NCBI RefSeq assembly: GCF_002335805.1
Contig: NZ_NISU01000001.1
Coordinates: 1,186,079-1,250,078 of the forward strand
Length of the DNA: 64,000 nucleotides
Reading direction: 5' to 3'
Origin: Bacillus sp. FJAT-45350
GTDB taxonomy: Bacteria > Bacillota > Bacilli > Bacillales > NISU01
The translations under genes and the position numbers were made by a program. Positions 43,114-51,920 of this stretch are shown piece by piece (within the stretch, counting starts at the first letter, position 1; each line of letters begins with the position of its first letter). The notes beneath the pieces were generated by a model, which was given only the letters and a program-made list of their open reading frames with translations, was not told the origin of the DNA and ran no database searches.

Positions 43114-43143
43114 AGGCAAAACATAAACAGGCAAAACATAAAC
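43114..43143. repeat. Two tandem 15-bp repeats
   Basis: AGGCAAAACATAAAC occurs twice head to tail, just before the ribosome site of a broken small gene. Confidence 0.8.
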
Positions 43144-43162
43144 AGTTTTCTGGAGGTAAGAA

Positions 43163-43251
43163 ATGTTTACTGATGTTAATTGGGCTATTGCAATTTTTAA
43201 CTTCTCTCTGTATTAGTAGTCACATATATTTTTTACCTTTACATTTATTGA
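43163..43251 (+). pseudogene. Frameshifted small membrane-protein gene
   Basis: ATG 43163 follows CTGGAGGTAAG, a strong site, but the frame ends after 16 codons (MFTDVNWAIAIFNF...). A shifted frame continues as VLVVTYIFYLYIY to a TGA at 43249. The joined product would be a single-helix peptide of about 28 residues. I infer a 1- or 2-base change near 43205; it may also be a genuine 16-residue peptide. Confidence 0.35.
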
Positions 43252-43277
43252 AGTAAGGGAAGCATGAGTTTTGGAAA

Positions 43278-43311
43278 TGTTGCAAGGGCAGTTCCTATTG
43301 TTGTTGAAGAA
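43278..43311. repeat. 34-bp intergenic repeat, copy 1
   Basis: TGTTGCAAGGGCAGTTCC and the next 16 bases recur at 60141-60174 with two differences. Both are in intergenic DNA. Confidence 0.7.
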
Positions 43312-43420
43312 ATGCCGCCCTTTTATAATAGGAGCGTACAAAGTTTGGTCAGACTGTATAACTAATTGTAAAATAAGAAGTATATTAAATTGGAGATAGA
43401 ATCAGTTTGGAGGGATTATT

Positions 43421-43708
43421 TTGACATCAGATAAAAATTTAAGGGTTTGTGAAGAAGGTCATAAGTATTACAAAAGCAGTGATTGTCCAAGTTGTCCTAC
43501 CTGTGATAAAGAGAATAAACCTGAAAGTGACTTCCTATCGAAACTAAGTTCACCTGCAAGAAATGCCTTAGTTCACGAAGGGATTGATACTTTACAAAAA
43601 CTCTCAAAGTACACCGAAAAAGAAATTTTGAAAATCCATGGTATTGGACCTGCTTCCATACCAACTATGAGAACTTCATTAGAAGAAGGGTTATCATTTA
43701 AACAATAA
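43421..43708 (+). CDS. Small HhH/alpha-CTD-like protein (paralogue 2)
   Basis: A 95-residue paralogue of the protein at 36011, with the same cysteine cluster (DCPSCPTC) and HhH domain (KYTEKEILKIHGIGPASIPT). TTG start follows GGAGGGA. The 40 bases upstream also match paralogue 1, so the duplicated block includes the translation-initiation region. Confidence 0.75.
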   Translation: MTSDKNLRVCEEGHKYYKSSDCPSCPTCDKENKPESDFLSKLSSPARNALVHEGIDTLQKLSKYTEKEILKIHGIGPASIPTMRTSLEEGLSFKQ

Positions 43709-43783
43709 TCATTGATTTTCCTTTCAAATATAGAAAAAGGAAAAACAAACTTAAATGTCAAATAGTACAGTGACAAGAAAGGA

Positions 43784-44536
43784 GTGATTACTATAGAAAT
43801 TTTTGACTCGCATCTACATATTATTAATCGAAAATTTCCGTTGTATGAAAATCAAGGTTATTTACCGAAACCTTTCACTTGTGAGGATTATTTGGAATAT
43901 GTAAAAGACTTGAACGTAGTTGGGGGAGCTGTCGTTTCAGGTTCTTTTCAAAAATTTGATCAAACTTATCTAGAAGATGCGTTAAAAATTTTGGGCAAAA
44001 ATTTTGTTGGAGTAACTCAATTGCCTTACAATACCTCCGATGAGGAGATTATTCGTCTTAATGATATTGGTGTAAAGGCCATACGTTTTAATGTGATGCG
44101 TGGTGGATCTGAAGATGTATCATATTTAGAGTCCTTTTCTAAAAGAGTGTATGAATTAGTAGGATGGCATACTGAGTTATACATTGATTCAAAAACCCTA
44201 ATAGAAATTACCCCAATTATAAAGGAGCTTCCTGCAGTTTCCGTTGATCATCTTGGATTAGTTAATGAGGGATTTAGTAATTTACTATCTTTAGTTGATA
44301 AAGGTGTAAAAGTAAAGGCAACTGGTTTTGGACGAGTTGATTTAGATGTAAAGAGTGCTTTGTTATCAATTCATAATGTTAATCCTCATGCGCTAATGTT
44401 TGGAACGGATTTACCTTCTACAAGAGCGAAGAGACCTTTTCAAGATTCGGATATAGAGCTAATAAAATCTATTTTTGACGAGGAACAAGCAAGTAAAATT
44501 TTATATAAAAATTCTTTCAATTGGTATTTTATATAA
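43784..44536 (+). CDS. Amidohydrolase-family TIM-barrel hydrolase
   Basis: A roughly 250-residue metal-dependent hydrolase of the amidohydrolase-2 group (2-pyrone-4,6-dicarboxylate hydrolase-like). IFDSHLHII holds the first metal histidines, VSVDHLGLV a third, and MFGTDLPS the C-terminal aspartate. GTG 43784 is the only standard start, but it overlaps AAAGGAG (43778-43784). An in-frame ATA at 43793 is 8 bases from that site and would give the usual short N-terminus. I list the GTG and mark the start as uncertain. Confidence 0.8.
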   Translation: MITIEIFDSHLHIINRKFPLYENQGYLPKPFTCEDYLEYVKDLNVVGGAVVSGSFQKFDQTYLEDALKILGKNFVGVTQLPYNTSDEEIIRLNDIGVKAIRFNVMRGGSEDVSYLESFSKRVYELVGWHTELYIDSKTLIEITPIIKELPAVSVDHLGLVNEGFSNLLSLVDKGVKVKATGFGRVDLDVKSALLSIHNVNPHALMFGTDLPSTRAKRPFQDSDIELIKSIFDEEQASKILYKNSFNWYFI

Positions 44537-44584
44537 ATTTTAGATATAATAAAATCAGTAAATTCTGAATTATTACATCGAAAT

Positions 44585-44602
44585 TGAGCGAGCGCTCGGT
44601 CA
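44585..44602 (+). promoter_or_regulatory. Palindromic operator before the acyl-CoA dehydrogenase gene
   Basis: TGAGCGAGCGCTCGGTCA is a perfect dyad except at one symmetric pair. It is GC-rich in AT-rich surroundings and lies 26 bases before the ATG, downstream of a TATAAT at 44545-44550. Such dyads are typical of TetR-type regulators of fatty-acid degradation; the cognate regulator is not in the window. Confidence 0.7.
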
Positions 44603-44627
44603 TAGATTGGGAGGAGAAAACAAGAAA

Positions 44628-45770
44628 ATGGAGTTAAGATTAAATGAAGAACAGCAAATGATGAAAAAAATGGTAAGAGAATTTTCGAATGAGATCATAA
44701 AAAAAGCTGTAGTTGAGATGGAAGAATCAGATGAATTTCCGCTTGAAACGATTCGGAAAATGGGGGAATTAGGTTTAATGGGCATACCAATTCCACAAAA
44801 ATATGGTGGAACGGAAATGGATTTTATTTCGTATATTCTAGCCATTAATGAAATATCAAAAGTAAGTGCAACCATAGGAGAAATTGTTTCAGTTCATACT
44901 TCTGTAGGGACAAATCCTATCTTATATTTTGGAACAGACGAACAAAAAAATAAATATATTCCCAAATTAGCATCTGGGAAATTTATTGGTGCCTTTGCTC
45001 TAACTGAGCCGAGTGCGGGTTCAGATGCTGCAAACATTCGTACTACTGCAGAAAGGAAGGGAAATAAATATATTGTCAATGGTTCAAAAATGTTTATTAG
45101 TGGTGCGGGTGCAGCAGATATTTATATTACCTTTGTAGTTACTGACCCTACAAAAGGTAAAAAGGGAATTTCCACTTTAATTATTGATAAAGATACTCCA
45201 GGTTTTTTTATAGGGAAAAAAGAAAGAAAAATGGGATTACATGGGTCAAATACATGTGAATTATTCTTTGAAAATGCAGAAGTGCCAGTTGAAAATCTAC
45301 TTGGAGCAGAGGGAGAAGGTCTTAAAATTGCATTAGGTAATTTAGATGTTGGGAGAATAGGTATTGCCGCGCAATCACTTGGTATAGCAGAGGCTGCTTT
45401 AGAGGCTGCTATACAATATGCAAAAGAGAGAAAACAATTTGGTAAACCGATTTCTGCTCAACAAGGATTATCATTTAAACTTGCGAACATGGCGACTAAA
45501 GTGGAGGCAGCCAAATTATTAGTCTATCAAGCAGCTGACCTTAGAAATAAAGGAATTCCTTGTAGTAAAGAAGCCTCTATGGCTAAGTGTTTTGCATCGG
45601 ACACTGCCATGTATGTGACAACAGAGGCAATTCAGGTATTTGGTGGCTATGGGTATACAAAAGAATACCCAGTAGAACGATATTTTCGAGATGCCAAAGT
45701 AACACAAATTTATGAAGGAACAAATGAAATACAAAGATTGGTTATTTCAAAACACCTTCTGTCCATATAA
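44628..45770 (+). CDS. Acyl-CoA dehydrogenase (short-chain/butyryl type)
   Basis: A 380-residue flavoprotein that oxidises acyl-CoA to enoyl-CoA. Family signatures are GAFALTEPSAGSDAANI and QVFGGYGYTKEYPVERYFRD, with the catalytic Glu in QIYEGTNEIQR. Length and motifs fit the short-chain group. ATG 44628 is 12 bases after GGGAGGAG; a TTG at 44607 lies at the start of that site. Electron-transfer flavoprotein genes are not nearby. Confidence 0.93.
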   Translation: MELRLNEEQQMMKKMVREFSNEIIKKAVVEMEESDEFPLETIRKMGELGLMGIPIPQKYGGTEMDFISYILAINEISKVSATIGEIVSVHTSVGTNPILYFGTDEQKNKYIPKLASGKFIGAFALTEPSAGSDAANIRTTAERKGNKYIVNGSKMFISGAGAADIYITFVVTDPTKGKKGISTLIIDKDTPGFFIGKKERKMGLHGSNTCELFFENAEVPVENLLGAEGEGLKIALGNLDVGRIGIAAQSLGIAEAALEAAIQYAKERKQFGKPISAQQGLSFKLANMATKVEAAKLLVYQAADLRNKGIPCSKEASMAKCFASDTAMYVTTEAIQVFGGYGYTKEYPVERYFRDAKVTQIYEGTNEIQRLVISKHLLSI

Positions 45771-46168
45771 ATAAAATAATGATAAGTATCAAATAGAGGA
45801 TTATTAAAGCGATCGTCTTTCTTAATTGACTAAAACTGTACAACTATAAGCGCAAACAGATAACCACAAAAGGTGGTTATCTGTTCTTGATTGATTCCAG
45901 TAACTTTGTCACTCTGAAATGATGAAAAATCGTCAATCCAATAATAACGAAACTGAAAACCGAGGACATAATTGTGCTGTACAATAATCCTTTTACAACA
46001 TTTTGATTAAACAACCGTATCATTCCTGTCTCTGAGAGATATAGTTCAATGATTATTATTTATTGAAACCAATGACATTATCCAAAAAGATATAAATATT
46101 ACTACACAGTACAGGATGATACTAGTCAATGAGAATATATTCTACAATTGGCTCGTTTGCTGAAGAAC
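45771..46168. other. Noncoding gap with one hairpin
   Basis: CAGATAACCAC and GTGGTTATCTG (45857-45883) form an 11-bp stem, probably the terminator of the acyl-CoA dehydrogenase gene although the T run is weak. Nothing else is supported. Confidence 0.5.
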
Positions 46169-46211
46169 AAAGCCTAATTGCTCGGTAAAGGTCAGGAGGA
46201 TTAGGCTTTTT
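46169..46211 (-). terminator. Terminator of the sulfatase gene
   Basis: Stem AAAGCCTAAT with ATTAGGCTTT and a T run; a near-copy follows the sulfatase relic at 26289-26336. Confidence 0.75.
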
Positions 46212-46246
46212 ACTGTTCATTGGGAAACAGGATAAATCTTTTGTTT

Positions 46247-48055
46247 TTAATTACATGAAGGCTTTCCTGAGTCTGTACTACTCGAAGGTGTAAGTCTTTT
46301 TTGTCTACGTTGTTCTTGAAGAATTCCTGTTAAAAGGTGTTGAATAACTTTTGATTCAGGTGTTTCGTGACTAGGGTGTGCAAGGTTTATTTCTTCTAAT
46401 GGATCTTTCGTTATATTATATAATTCCAATTGATCCTGTACTGGTTGAGTTTTGGTAGTTGTGATACAAATTGCAGCCTGTTGATCTTCTGAAATATCTG
46501 TCGCTTTTTTTTGTGTCGTTTCAACATCTTCAACGCCTGGATTACTCCAAAATTGTGAATTATCGAAGTAACGGGTGAACTTCCAAATTTCCTTAGAATT
46601 CGTATCGCCTGTTGGTAGTTTGACGATGACTGTTTCCAAATGATTAGGCTGTATAACCGCTTCATACGGTTGACCAGTTAGAGTGTATTGATTTAAGCCC
46701 TTTGAAAATTCATCATCTGTCATAAAGTAAAGAGCCTCATCCCCTCTAGTAAATCCAGGAGTTCCGTTCATTAATGAAGTTAAGTCACGCCCTACTAGGG
46801 GATGGACCTCTGAATGATCTTTTTTCAATTTCATTTGGGCTTCTTGAACATTAATACCCGCAAGTCCTAATAAAGTGGGAACAATGTCCACATGACTTGT
46901 TAGCATATCTGTTTCTTTACAGCCAGCAAAGTGTTTAGGACTGTGTATAATGAGTGGAACATGAAGTGCTTCCTCATAGGCATTATGCCATTTTTGAAAC
47001 AATCCTCCATGTGCCCCAACGAGACTACCATGGTCTGCAGTGAATACCACGATAGTATCTTCATAGAATATAGACTGCTTAAGAGCGGTAAATACTTTAT
47101 ACATTTCATCATCAACCTGCTTATGAAGTGAATAGTATAGTTGCCTGTAAAAAGGTGTATCTATTGTAGGTTGTAATGCCTGCTGATAAACGTCTCGGTA
47201 ACTACTTTGTGCTGAGGGCTTCGTAAATAAATTTTCATTTGCTGTCGGGGCTTGCGGGATAAAAGGAACGGAAGGATCTACAGAAAAATTAAAGTTAGGT
47301 AGTAATTGTGTGAATAGCCCAAATAGGGTAATATCATGCGGATTAACAAAGGATGAAACAATTAACCAAGGCTCGTGATTATTGGTATCAACTTCATCTT
47401 CTAAGGAGTGAATTAATCGAACAACCTCTTCAGAATAAACGACATCACGGCCACTTACCCCAATCGCAGCGGATGATGCTGAATTTCGTGGATTTGCTCC
47501 ATGCGGTTCAGGACCTATCCATCCATCAAAACCATAGGAATCTAGCCGATTTGCATGTAAATAAAGCTGTTGTTTTTCGGGGTCAGGAACTCCAGTTGTT
47601 GGGTTAAAGCTTAACATGGCATTATGACTTGCTGGAACGATAAGGTCCTCATCAGAAGCATGCCATTTCCCTTTCCAAAACGTTCGATACCCTGCAGAAC
47701 GAAAATAGTCACCTAAAGTAGGAACTGTATTGTGATCAAGCCAGTATACATCTGGATCAAAAGCTCCTTTCGCTGCACCTGTCGTTTGAGTGACCCCGTG
47801 TAGGGAAGGATACTGGCCTGTGTAAAGAGTTGCTCTACTAGGTGAACAAGCTGTACTTCCAATATAATGATTTAAGAATGTCATCCCATTTTCTGTTAGA
47901 AGCTCCTGTGTCTTTAAATGATTTTTACGCCATTCTTTTAGGTCTTCATTTTCATAAACTGTTGGAAATCGTTGCTCATCAACAAGAATTATAAGGAAAT
48001 TGGGTCTTTTATTTTTTCGCTTAGAACAATCTGGCGAGTGTTTATGTTTGGCCAA
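46247..48055 (-). CDS. Sulfatase (alkaline phosphatase-fold)
   Basis: A 602-residue sulfatase. C70 in TACSPSRATLYTG is the formylglycine site of the C-x-P-x-R motif and needs a maturase. FLIILVDEQRF and FTADHGSLVGAHGG carry metal ligands, and KGKWHA holds the substrate-binding Lys and His. No signal peptide is present, so it is likely cytoplasmic. It starts with TTG at 48055 after GGAGG. The C-terminal ELYNITKDPLEEINLA is the usual family ending. A collapsed duplicate is at 26391. Confidence 0.9.
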   Translation of the reverse strand: MAKHKHSPDCSKRKNKRPNFLIILVDEQRFPTVYENEDLKEWRKNHLKTQELLTENGMTFLNHYIGSTACSPSRATLYTGQYPSLHGVTQTTGAAKGAFDPDVYWLDHNTVPTLGDYFRSAGYRTFWKGKWHASDEDLIVPASHNAMLSFNPTTGVPDPEKQQLYLHANRLDSYGFDGWIGPEPHGANPRNSASSAAIGVSGRDVVYSEEVVRLIHSLEDEVDTNNHEPWLIVSSFVNPHDITLFGLFTQLLPNFNFSVDPSVPFIPQAPTANENLFTKPSAQSSYRDVYQQALQPTIDTPFYRQLYYSLHKQVDDEMYKVFTALKQSIFYEDTIVVFTADHGSLVGAHGGLFQKWHNAYEEALHVPLIIHSPKHFAGCKETDMLTSHVDIVPTLLGLAGINVQEAQMKLKKDHSEVHPLVGRDLTSLMNGTPGFTRGDEALYFMTDDEFSKGLNQYTLTGQPYEAVIQPNHLETVIVKLPTGDTNSKEIWKFTRYFDNSQFWSNPGVEDVETTQKKATDISEDQQAAICITTTKTQPVQDQLELYNITKDPLEEINLAHPSHETPESKVIQHLLTGILQEQRRQKRLTPSSSTDSGKPSCN

Positions 48056-48375
48056 TTTGACGTCCTCCTAATGAACGAAAGTTATACTTCTGTATCATAT
48101 GTAAGAAAGTGAAATGTGATTGAATATTTTCGCAAAAAAAGTAACACCTTTTTCCTGCGTCATACTCTGTAATCGATCAACTACCGTTCGAGCACAAGGT
48201 TTTCAAGCAATCTATCAAAAAAGCCTTTGCACATCTTTTTAGGGTTGGTCCCAACGGGTATTAACTTGATTATTTAATGTAATCCTGTAGTATGGGAATA
48301 AACTATTCATCAAGAACAACGGTTTGAAGTAATTCTCTGTACGAAATTATTTTTATCTTAGGAGGAAAAAGGAAC
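48056..48375. other. Intergenic region shared with the relic locus
   Basis: The first ~210 bases upstream of the sulfatase are similar to those upstream of the relic (26652-26800). Promoters for both divergent genes must lie here; I could not define them. Confidence 0.4.
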
Positions 48376-48747
48376 ATGGAGGTTTTCACAAAATATTTAA
48401 CGGGCATCGATAACCCTGATCATCGCGACCGAACAGAAGAAATTTTGGCATGGATTGTTAATAAGTTCCCCAACTTGGAACCACAAATCAAGTGGAATAC
48501 GCCTATGTTTTCTGATCATGGCACGTATATCATTGGCTTTTCCACAGCGAAGCATCATTTGAGCGTTTCACCCGAAGAAGTAGGAATTGCTCACTTTGCC
48601 AATGACATTGAAGATGCTGGTTACAGTGCTACCAAAGGCTTGTTTCGAATTCCTTGGAATGAGCCGGTAAATTACGGGTTGCTTGAGAAAATGATTGAAT
48701 TTAATATTCAAGATAAAGCAGACTGTTCAACTTTTTGGCGGAGTTAA
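48376..48747 (+). CDS. fra: Frataxin-like iron chaperone Fra (DUF1801)
   Basis: A 123-residue protein that resembles B. subtilis YdhG/Fra over its full length, an iron chaperone that supplies Fe for Fe-S cluster and heme assembly. Landmarks are [37 protein letters not shown] and the C-terminal [16 protein letters not shown] precedes the ATG. It stands before an unrelated PhnB-like gene. Confidence 0.92.
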   Translation: MEVFTKYLTGIDNPDHRDRTEEILAWIVNKFPNLEPQIKWNTPMFSDHGTYIIGFSTAKHHLSVSPEEVGIAHFANDIEDAGYSATKGLFRIPWNEPVNYGLLEKMIEFNIQDKADCSTFWRS

Positions 48748-48847
48748 AGATGGCCGTATAGCTTCTCTTAGGGTGCTATTGCTAGTAGAGTTGAGGAAGG
48801 GAAAAGAAAATAATTATACATATTATAATGAATGGAGAGGATTTTTT

Positions 48848-49246
48848 ATGAAAGATGTAAAAACATTTTTAATGTTTCAAGAAGGTAATGCAGAAGAGGC
48901 AATGAAATTTTATACATCAATAATTGAGGACTCAAAGATTACAAGTATAGTTAGATATGGAGCAAATGAACCTGGTGAAGAAGGAACAGTAATGCAAGCT
49001 ACTTTTACTTTAAAAGGGAAAGAGTTTATGTGCATTGACAGTTATATTAAACACGAGTTCTCCTTTACACCTTCTTTCTCAATTTATGTTACTTGTGATA
49101 CGGACGACGAAATTGAGCAACTCTATCACAAGCTAGTTGAAGGTGGACAGGCACTTATGCCATTGAATGATTATGGTTTCAGCAAAAAGTTTGGTTGGAT
49201 AAATGACCGTTTCGGAGTTTCATGGCAACTAAACCTTATTGATTAA
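48848..49246 (+). CDS. PhnB-like VOC-superfamily protein
   Basis: A 132-residue protein of the PhnB/3-demethylubiquinone-like branch of the vicinal oxygen chelate fold. MFQEGNAEEAMKFYTSII is the typical start of the first beta-alpha-beta repeat, and YGFSKKFGWINDRFGVSWQL is the typical end. ATG 48848 follows GGAGAGG; upstream in-frame sequence overlaps fra and is not used. Enzymatic activity is unknown for most members. Confidence 0.85.
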   Translation: MKDVKTFLMFQEGNAEEAMKFYTSIIEDSKITSIVRYGANEPGEEGTVMQATFTLKGKEFMCIDSYIKHEFSFTPSFSIYVTCDTDDEIEQLYHKLVEGGQALMPLNDYGFSKKFGWINDRFGVSWQLNLID

Positions 49247-49271
49247 ATTGGAAAAATAATTGCATTTCCAT

Positions 49272-49313
49272 AAAAAAGAACCTTTTATTGATACATCATT
49301 AAAAGGTTCCTTT
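49272..49313. terminator. Bidirectional terminator
   Basis: GAACCTTTTA and TAAAAGGTTC form the stem, with A and T runs on both sides, between convergent genes. Confidence 0.8.
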
Positions 49314-49320
49314 CGTATTA

Positions 49321-50343
49321 TTATTTTTTTACAGCTGAAGCGCTAAATGTATTTGTAGAAGATGAATATGTTACAGTAACATCATGTGGGGTACCACCAA
49401 TGTTATATTCTCTTGTTTCAGAATTTTGGTTTTGTGTCGTAGGATTTGAGATGTTTCCTCCAGGTAAAGTTTCCTTACTAACAGTTACAGATGAACCATC
49501 AGAATAATGAATTGTATAATCTGCGACAACTTTAAATTGATTTGGACCTTGTGGGTCAAGAGTAAGTGAGATATTGCTAATACTTGATACTACTACATCT
49601 ACAACTGGTACAGTAGGTGAAGCAGGTACAGGCGTGTTATTTAGTAGTGTATACGCGTTACCGAAGTAATTATCGTCACTTAAATCATCAGTAGAATAGG
49701 ATACAGTTCCACCAGGAGTTAATCCTGTTAAAGTTACTACTTCATCCTCTGTTTCACCATTACTTAACGTTTTAATTACTTTAAATGAAAGTGAATATGT
49801 TGCTGTTTCTTCATTCCAGACAAAGTTTGGTGCCCCATCTTCAGTACCTAAATCAATTGAGTATTCAGTAATAACAGCCCAAACGTCAACATCAACTGTT
49901 GAACTGTTATTGCTATGAGTTAGTCCAGCCTTTTGACCATTATGAAACTTAGTTTCCGTTTTAACTTCAATGTTTGTTAGTGCATGACTATCTAGGTCGA
50001 CAGTTGCAGTAAATCCGTAAGTTTTTGGTTGGCCTGGAATTGCCCAAACTAAATCAGCTTTTTGGCCACCTACTGTAATGTACAAATTAGCTAAATCATC
50101 ACGAGCACCATCAATAACTACTTCACCAGATACAACCTGTGATGTACCAAAGTAACCAGAAATAGAGCCAAATGTAGTAATTTGTGCTGTTTCAATGCCA
50201 TTTGTATTTCTCCCGTCCTCTTGAATAACAGGATTTGATCCAGCAGCTGGTGCTTTAGTTGGTCCTTTTGCTAATACCCCAGAATTTAACCCCAATACTA
50301 AAGAACCTGTTAACAACACTGTAACAACTTTTTTCTTATTCAT
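49321..50343 (-). CDS. Secreted beta-rich protein of unknown function
   Basis: A 340-residue protein with signal peptide MNKKKVVTVLLTGSLVLG and probable cleavage after VLA-K. The mature part is rich in Thr, Ser, Val and Asn with alternating hydrophobic residues, suggesting Ig-like beta domains. The second ATG (50343) is 8 bases after AGAGGAG and is preferred to the first (50349). No cysteines or anchor motif. Family unknown. Confidence 0.7.
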   Translation of the reverse strand: MNKKKVVTVLLTGSLVLGLNSGVLAKGPTKAPAAGSNPVIQEDGRNTNGIETAQITTFGSISGYFGTSQVVSGEVVIDGARDDLANLYITVGGQKADLVWAIPGQPKTYGFTATVDLDSHALTNIEVKTETKFHNGQKAGLTHSNNSSTVDVDVWAVITEYSIDLGTEDGAPNFVWNEETATYSLSFKVIKTLSNGETEDEVVTLTGLTPGGTVSYSTDDLSDDNYFGNAYTLLNNTPVPASPTVPVVDVVVSSISNISLTLDPQGPNQFKVVADYTIHYSDGSSVTVSKETLPGGNISNPTTQNQNSETREYNIGGTPHDVTVTYSSSTNTFSASAVKK

Positions 50344-50388
50344 TTTCATTTCTCCTCTTAAATAATATTCTTATAGCATTAAAATAAG

Positions 50389-50480
50389 AGGGTCGGTTAC
50401 ACTACTAGCTCGACATAGTCCAAGTGTCCAGATAAAGACTATGCTTCATAGCTCCCCTAGAAAAGGGTCGGTTACATTAC
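50389..50480. repeat. Direct repeats flanking a hairpin upstream of the secreted-protein gene
   Basis: AGGGTCGGTTACACTAC (50389-50405) recurs at 50464-50480 with one change. Between them CATAGTC and GACTATG can pair. The block lies about 40-140 bases before the secreted-protein start on the minus strand, so it may be in its leader or promoter. Confidence 0.55.
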
Positions 50481-50738
50481 TTACTCAAAATAACCCAACT
50501 ATTCAAATAAAAGTTAATTTATAAGAAAAATAGTATCCTTATTTAGTCTTAGATTAACCGATAAGTAAATAGTCTTATATTTTGTATTATATTCCGTTAA
50601 TTTCCTGTTGTAAAGTGACTAAAAGTCATAACTGATTATAATTTTGATAAAAAATTTTCTACCATAATTTCACATATAAGATCTATAATAAATTAGGGAA
50701 TCTTAGTTGTCCTGATACTTTAATAGAAGAGAAGAGGT

Positions 50739-51785
50739 ATGATCTTATTGTTTGAACTATTTAATAAGAAGCCTGATTTCCAAATTCCCTCAACTGGAAT
50801 TGATGAAATTGAAGAATTAGTAGTAGGAGGCGTGAAGCAGAAAGTATTAATTCAATCTTTAAATAAAGGAAATCCTATCCTATTATTTTTACACGGTGGA
50901 CCATCCTTGCCATTCCCTGGTATCTCATCAAGAGGGAAAGACTATACAATTGTATCGAATACGAAAAAACTTGTGGAACATTATACAGTTGTATTTTGGG
51001 ATCAGAGAGGGACAGGAAAGTCTTATAACAAAAACATTCCTCAAGAAACAATGAACTTTAACCAATTTATTAGCGATGCAAATGAAATAATAGATTACTT
51101 GATGATGAAATATAAGAAAAAGAAGATATATCTTGCGGGTCACTCTTTTGGATCATTGATAGGAATGTACTTAATTAACCAATACCCAGAGAAGTTCTAT
51201 TCATATATAGGCTTGTCACAGATTATTGATTGGACAGAAAACGATAGATTGAGCTTGAAATGGCTGAAAGAGGAGGCTGAAAGAAGAAAAGATTTAAAAG
51301 CTTTAAAAGAGCTTAAAGCTGTTGGCAAACCTCCTTATATAGAGAGCTTCAAGCAATGGGGGGTAATAAGGAAATGGCAAATGAAATATAAAACTATGAT
51401 TTATTCTGATGAACACGTTAAAACTCCCGGATTATTTAAGATTGCCTCAGATATGTTTTTATCTAAAGACTATAGTTTTGGGGATATAGTAAACACTTTT
51501 TATAGAGGATTTAAACTAATTTATACTGACGAATTTATTAGGAATATCCCATCTATTAATATTCAAAAAGATATTTTATGTTTAAGAGTACCAACTACTT
51601 TTATTCATGGTAAAAAAGATGTACATGTACACTCAGAACCTTTAATTTCATTTGTAAAGAATATCAAAACAGAATATGAACCAAGAATTATTTGGGCTGA
51701 AAAATCATCTCACGTATTTCATCCTGATGATACAAAACAAATAGAACAAATTATTATTGAAGAATTAAAACACTTAATAAGTTAG
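50739..51785 (+). CDS. Alpha/beta hydrolase (proline iminopeptidase-like)
   Basis: A 348-residue alpha/beta hydrolase. LFLHGGPS is the oxyanion motif, VVFWDQRGTGKS is typical of proline iminopeptidase-like enzymes, the nucleophile is S in AGHSFGSLIG, and D in HGKKDVHV and H in KSSHVFHPDD complete the triad. AGAGAAGAGG precedes the ATG. No signal peptide. Substrate unknown. Confidence 0.87.
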   Translation: MILLFELFNKKPDFQIPSTGIDEIEELVVGGVKQKVLIQSLNKGNPILLFLHGGPSLPFPGISSRGKDYTIVSNTKKLVEHYTVVFWDQRGTGKSYNKNIPQETMNFNQFISDANEIIDYLMMKYKKKKIYLAGHSFGSLIGMYLINQYPEKFYSYIGLSQIIDWTENDRLSLKWLKEEAERRKDLKALKELKAVGKPPYIESFKQWGVIRKWQMKYKTMIYSDEHVKTPGLFKIASDMFLSKDYSFGDIVNTFYRGFKLIYTDEFIRNIPSINIQKDILCLRVPTTFIHGKKDVHVHSEPLISFVKNIKTEYEPRIIWAEKSSHVFHPDDTKQIEQIIIEELKHLIS

Positions 51786-51920
51786 TATAAGAAATTTAAT
51801 TTCTTATAACAGAGGTAGTTATTATTGATACTATGTTGTTTTTAATGATACGCTACTAGAGAAAGCTCTATTGAATAGGGTTTTATATCTTAAAAACATA
51901 AATTATAAGGATTTGATAAA

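Noticed and set aside
50389-50480. Possible known riboswitch (c-di-GMP or similar) upstream of the secreted-protein gene
   Set aside because: The repeated GGGTCGGTTACA lacks the conserved core of any class I know; kept only as an unexplained repeat.
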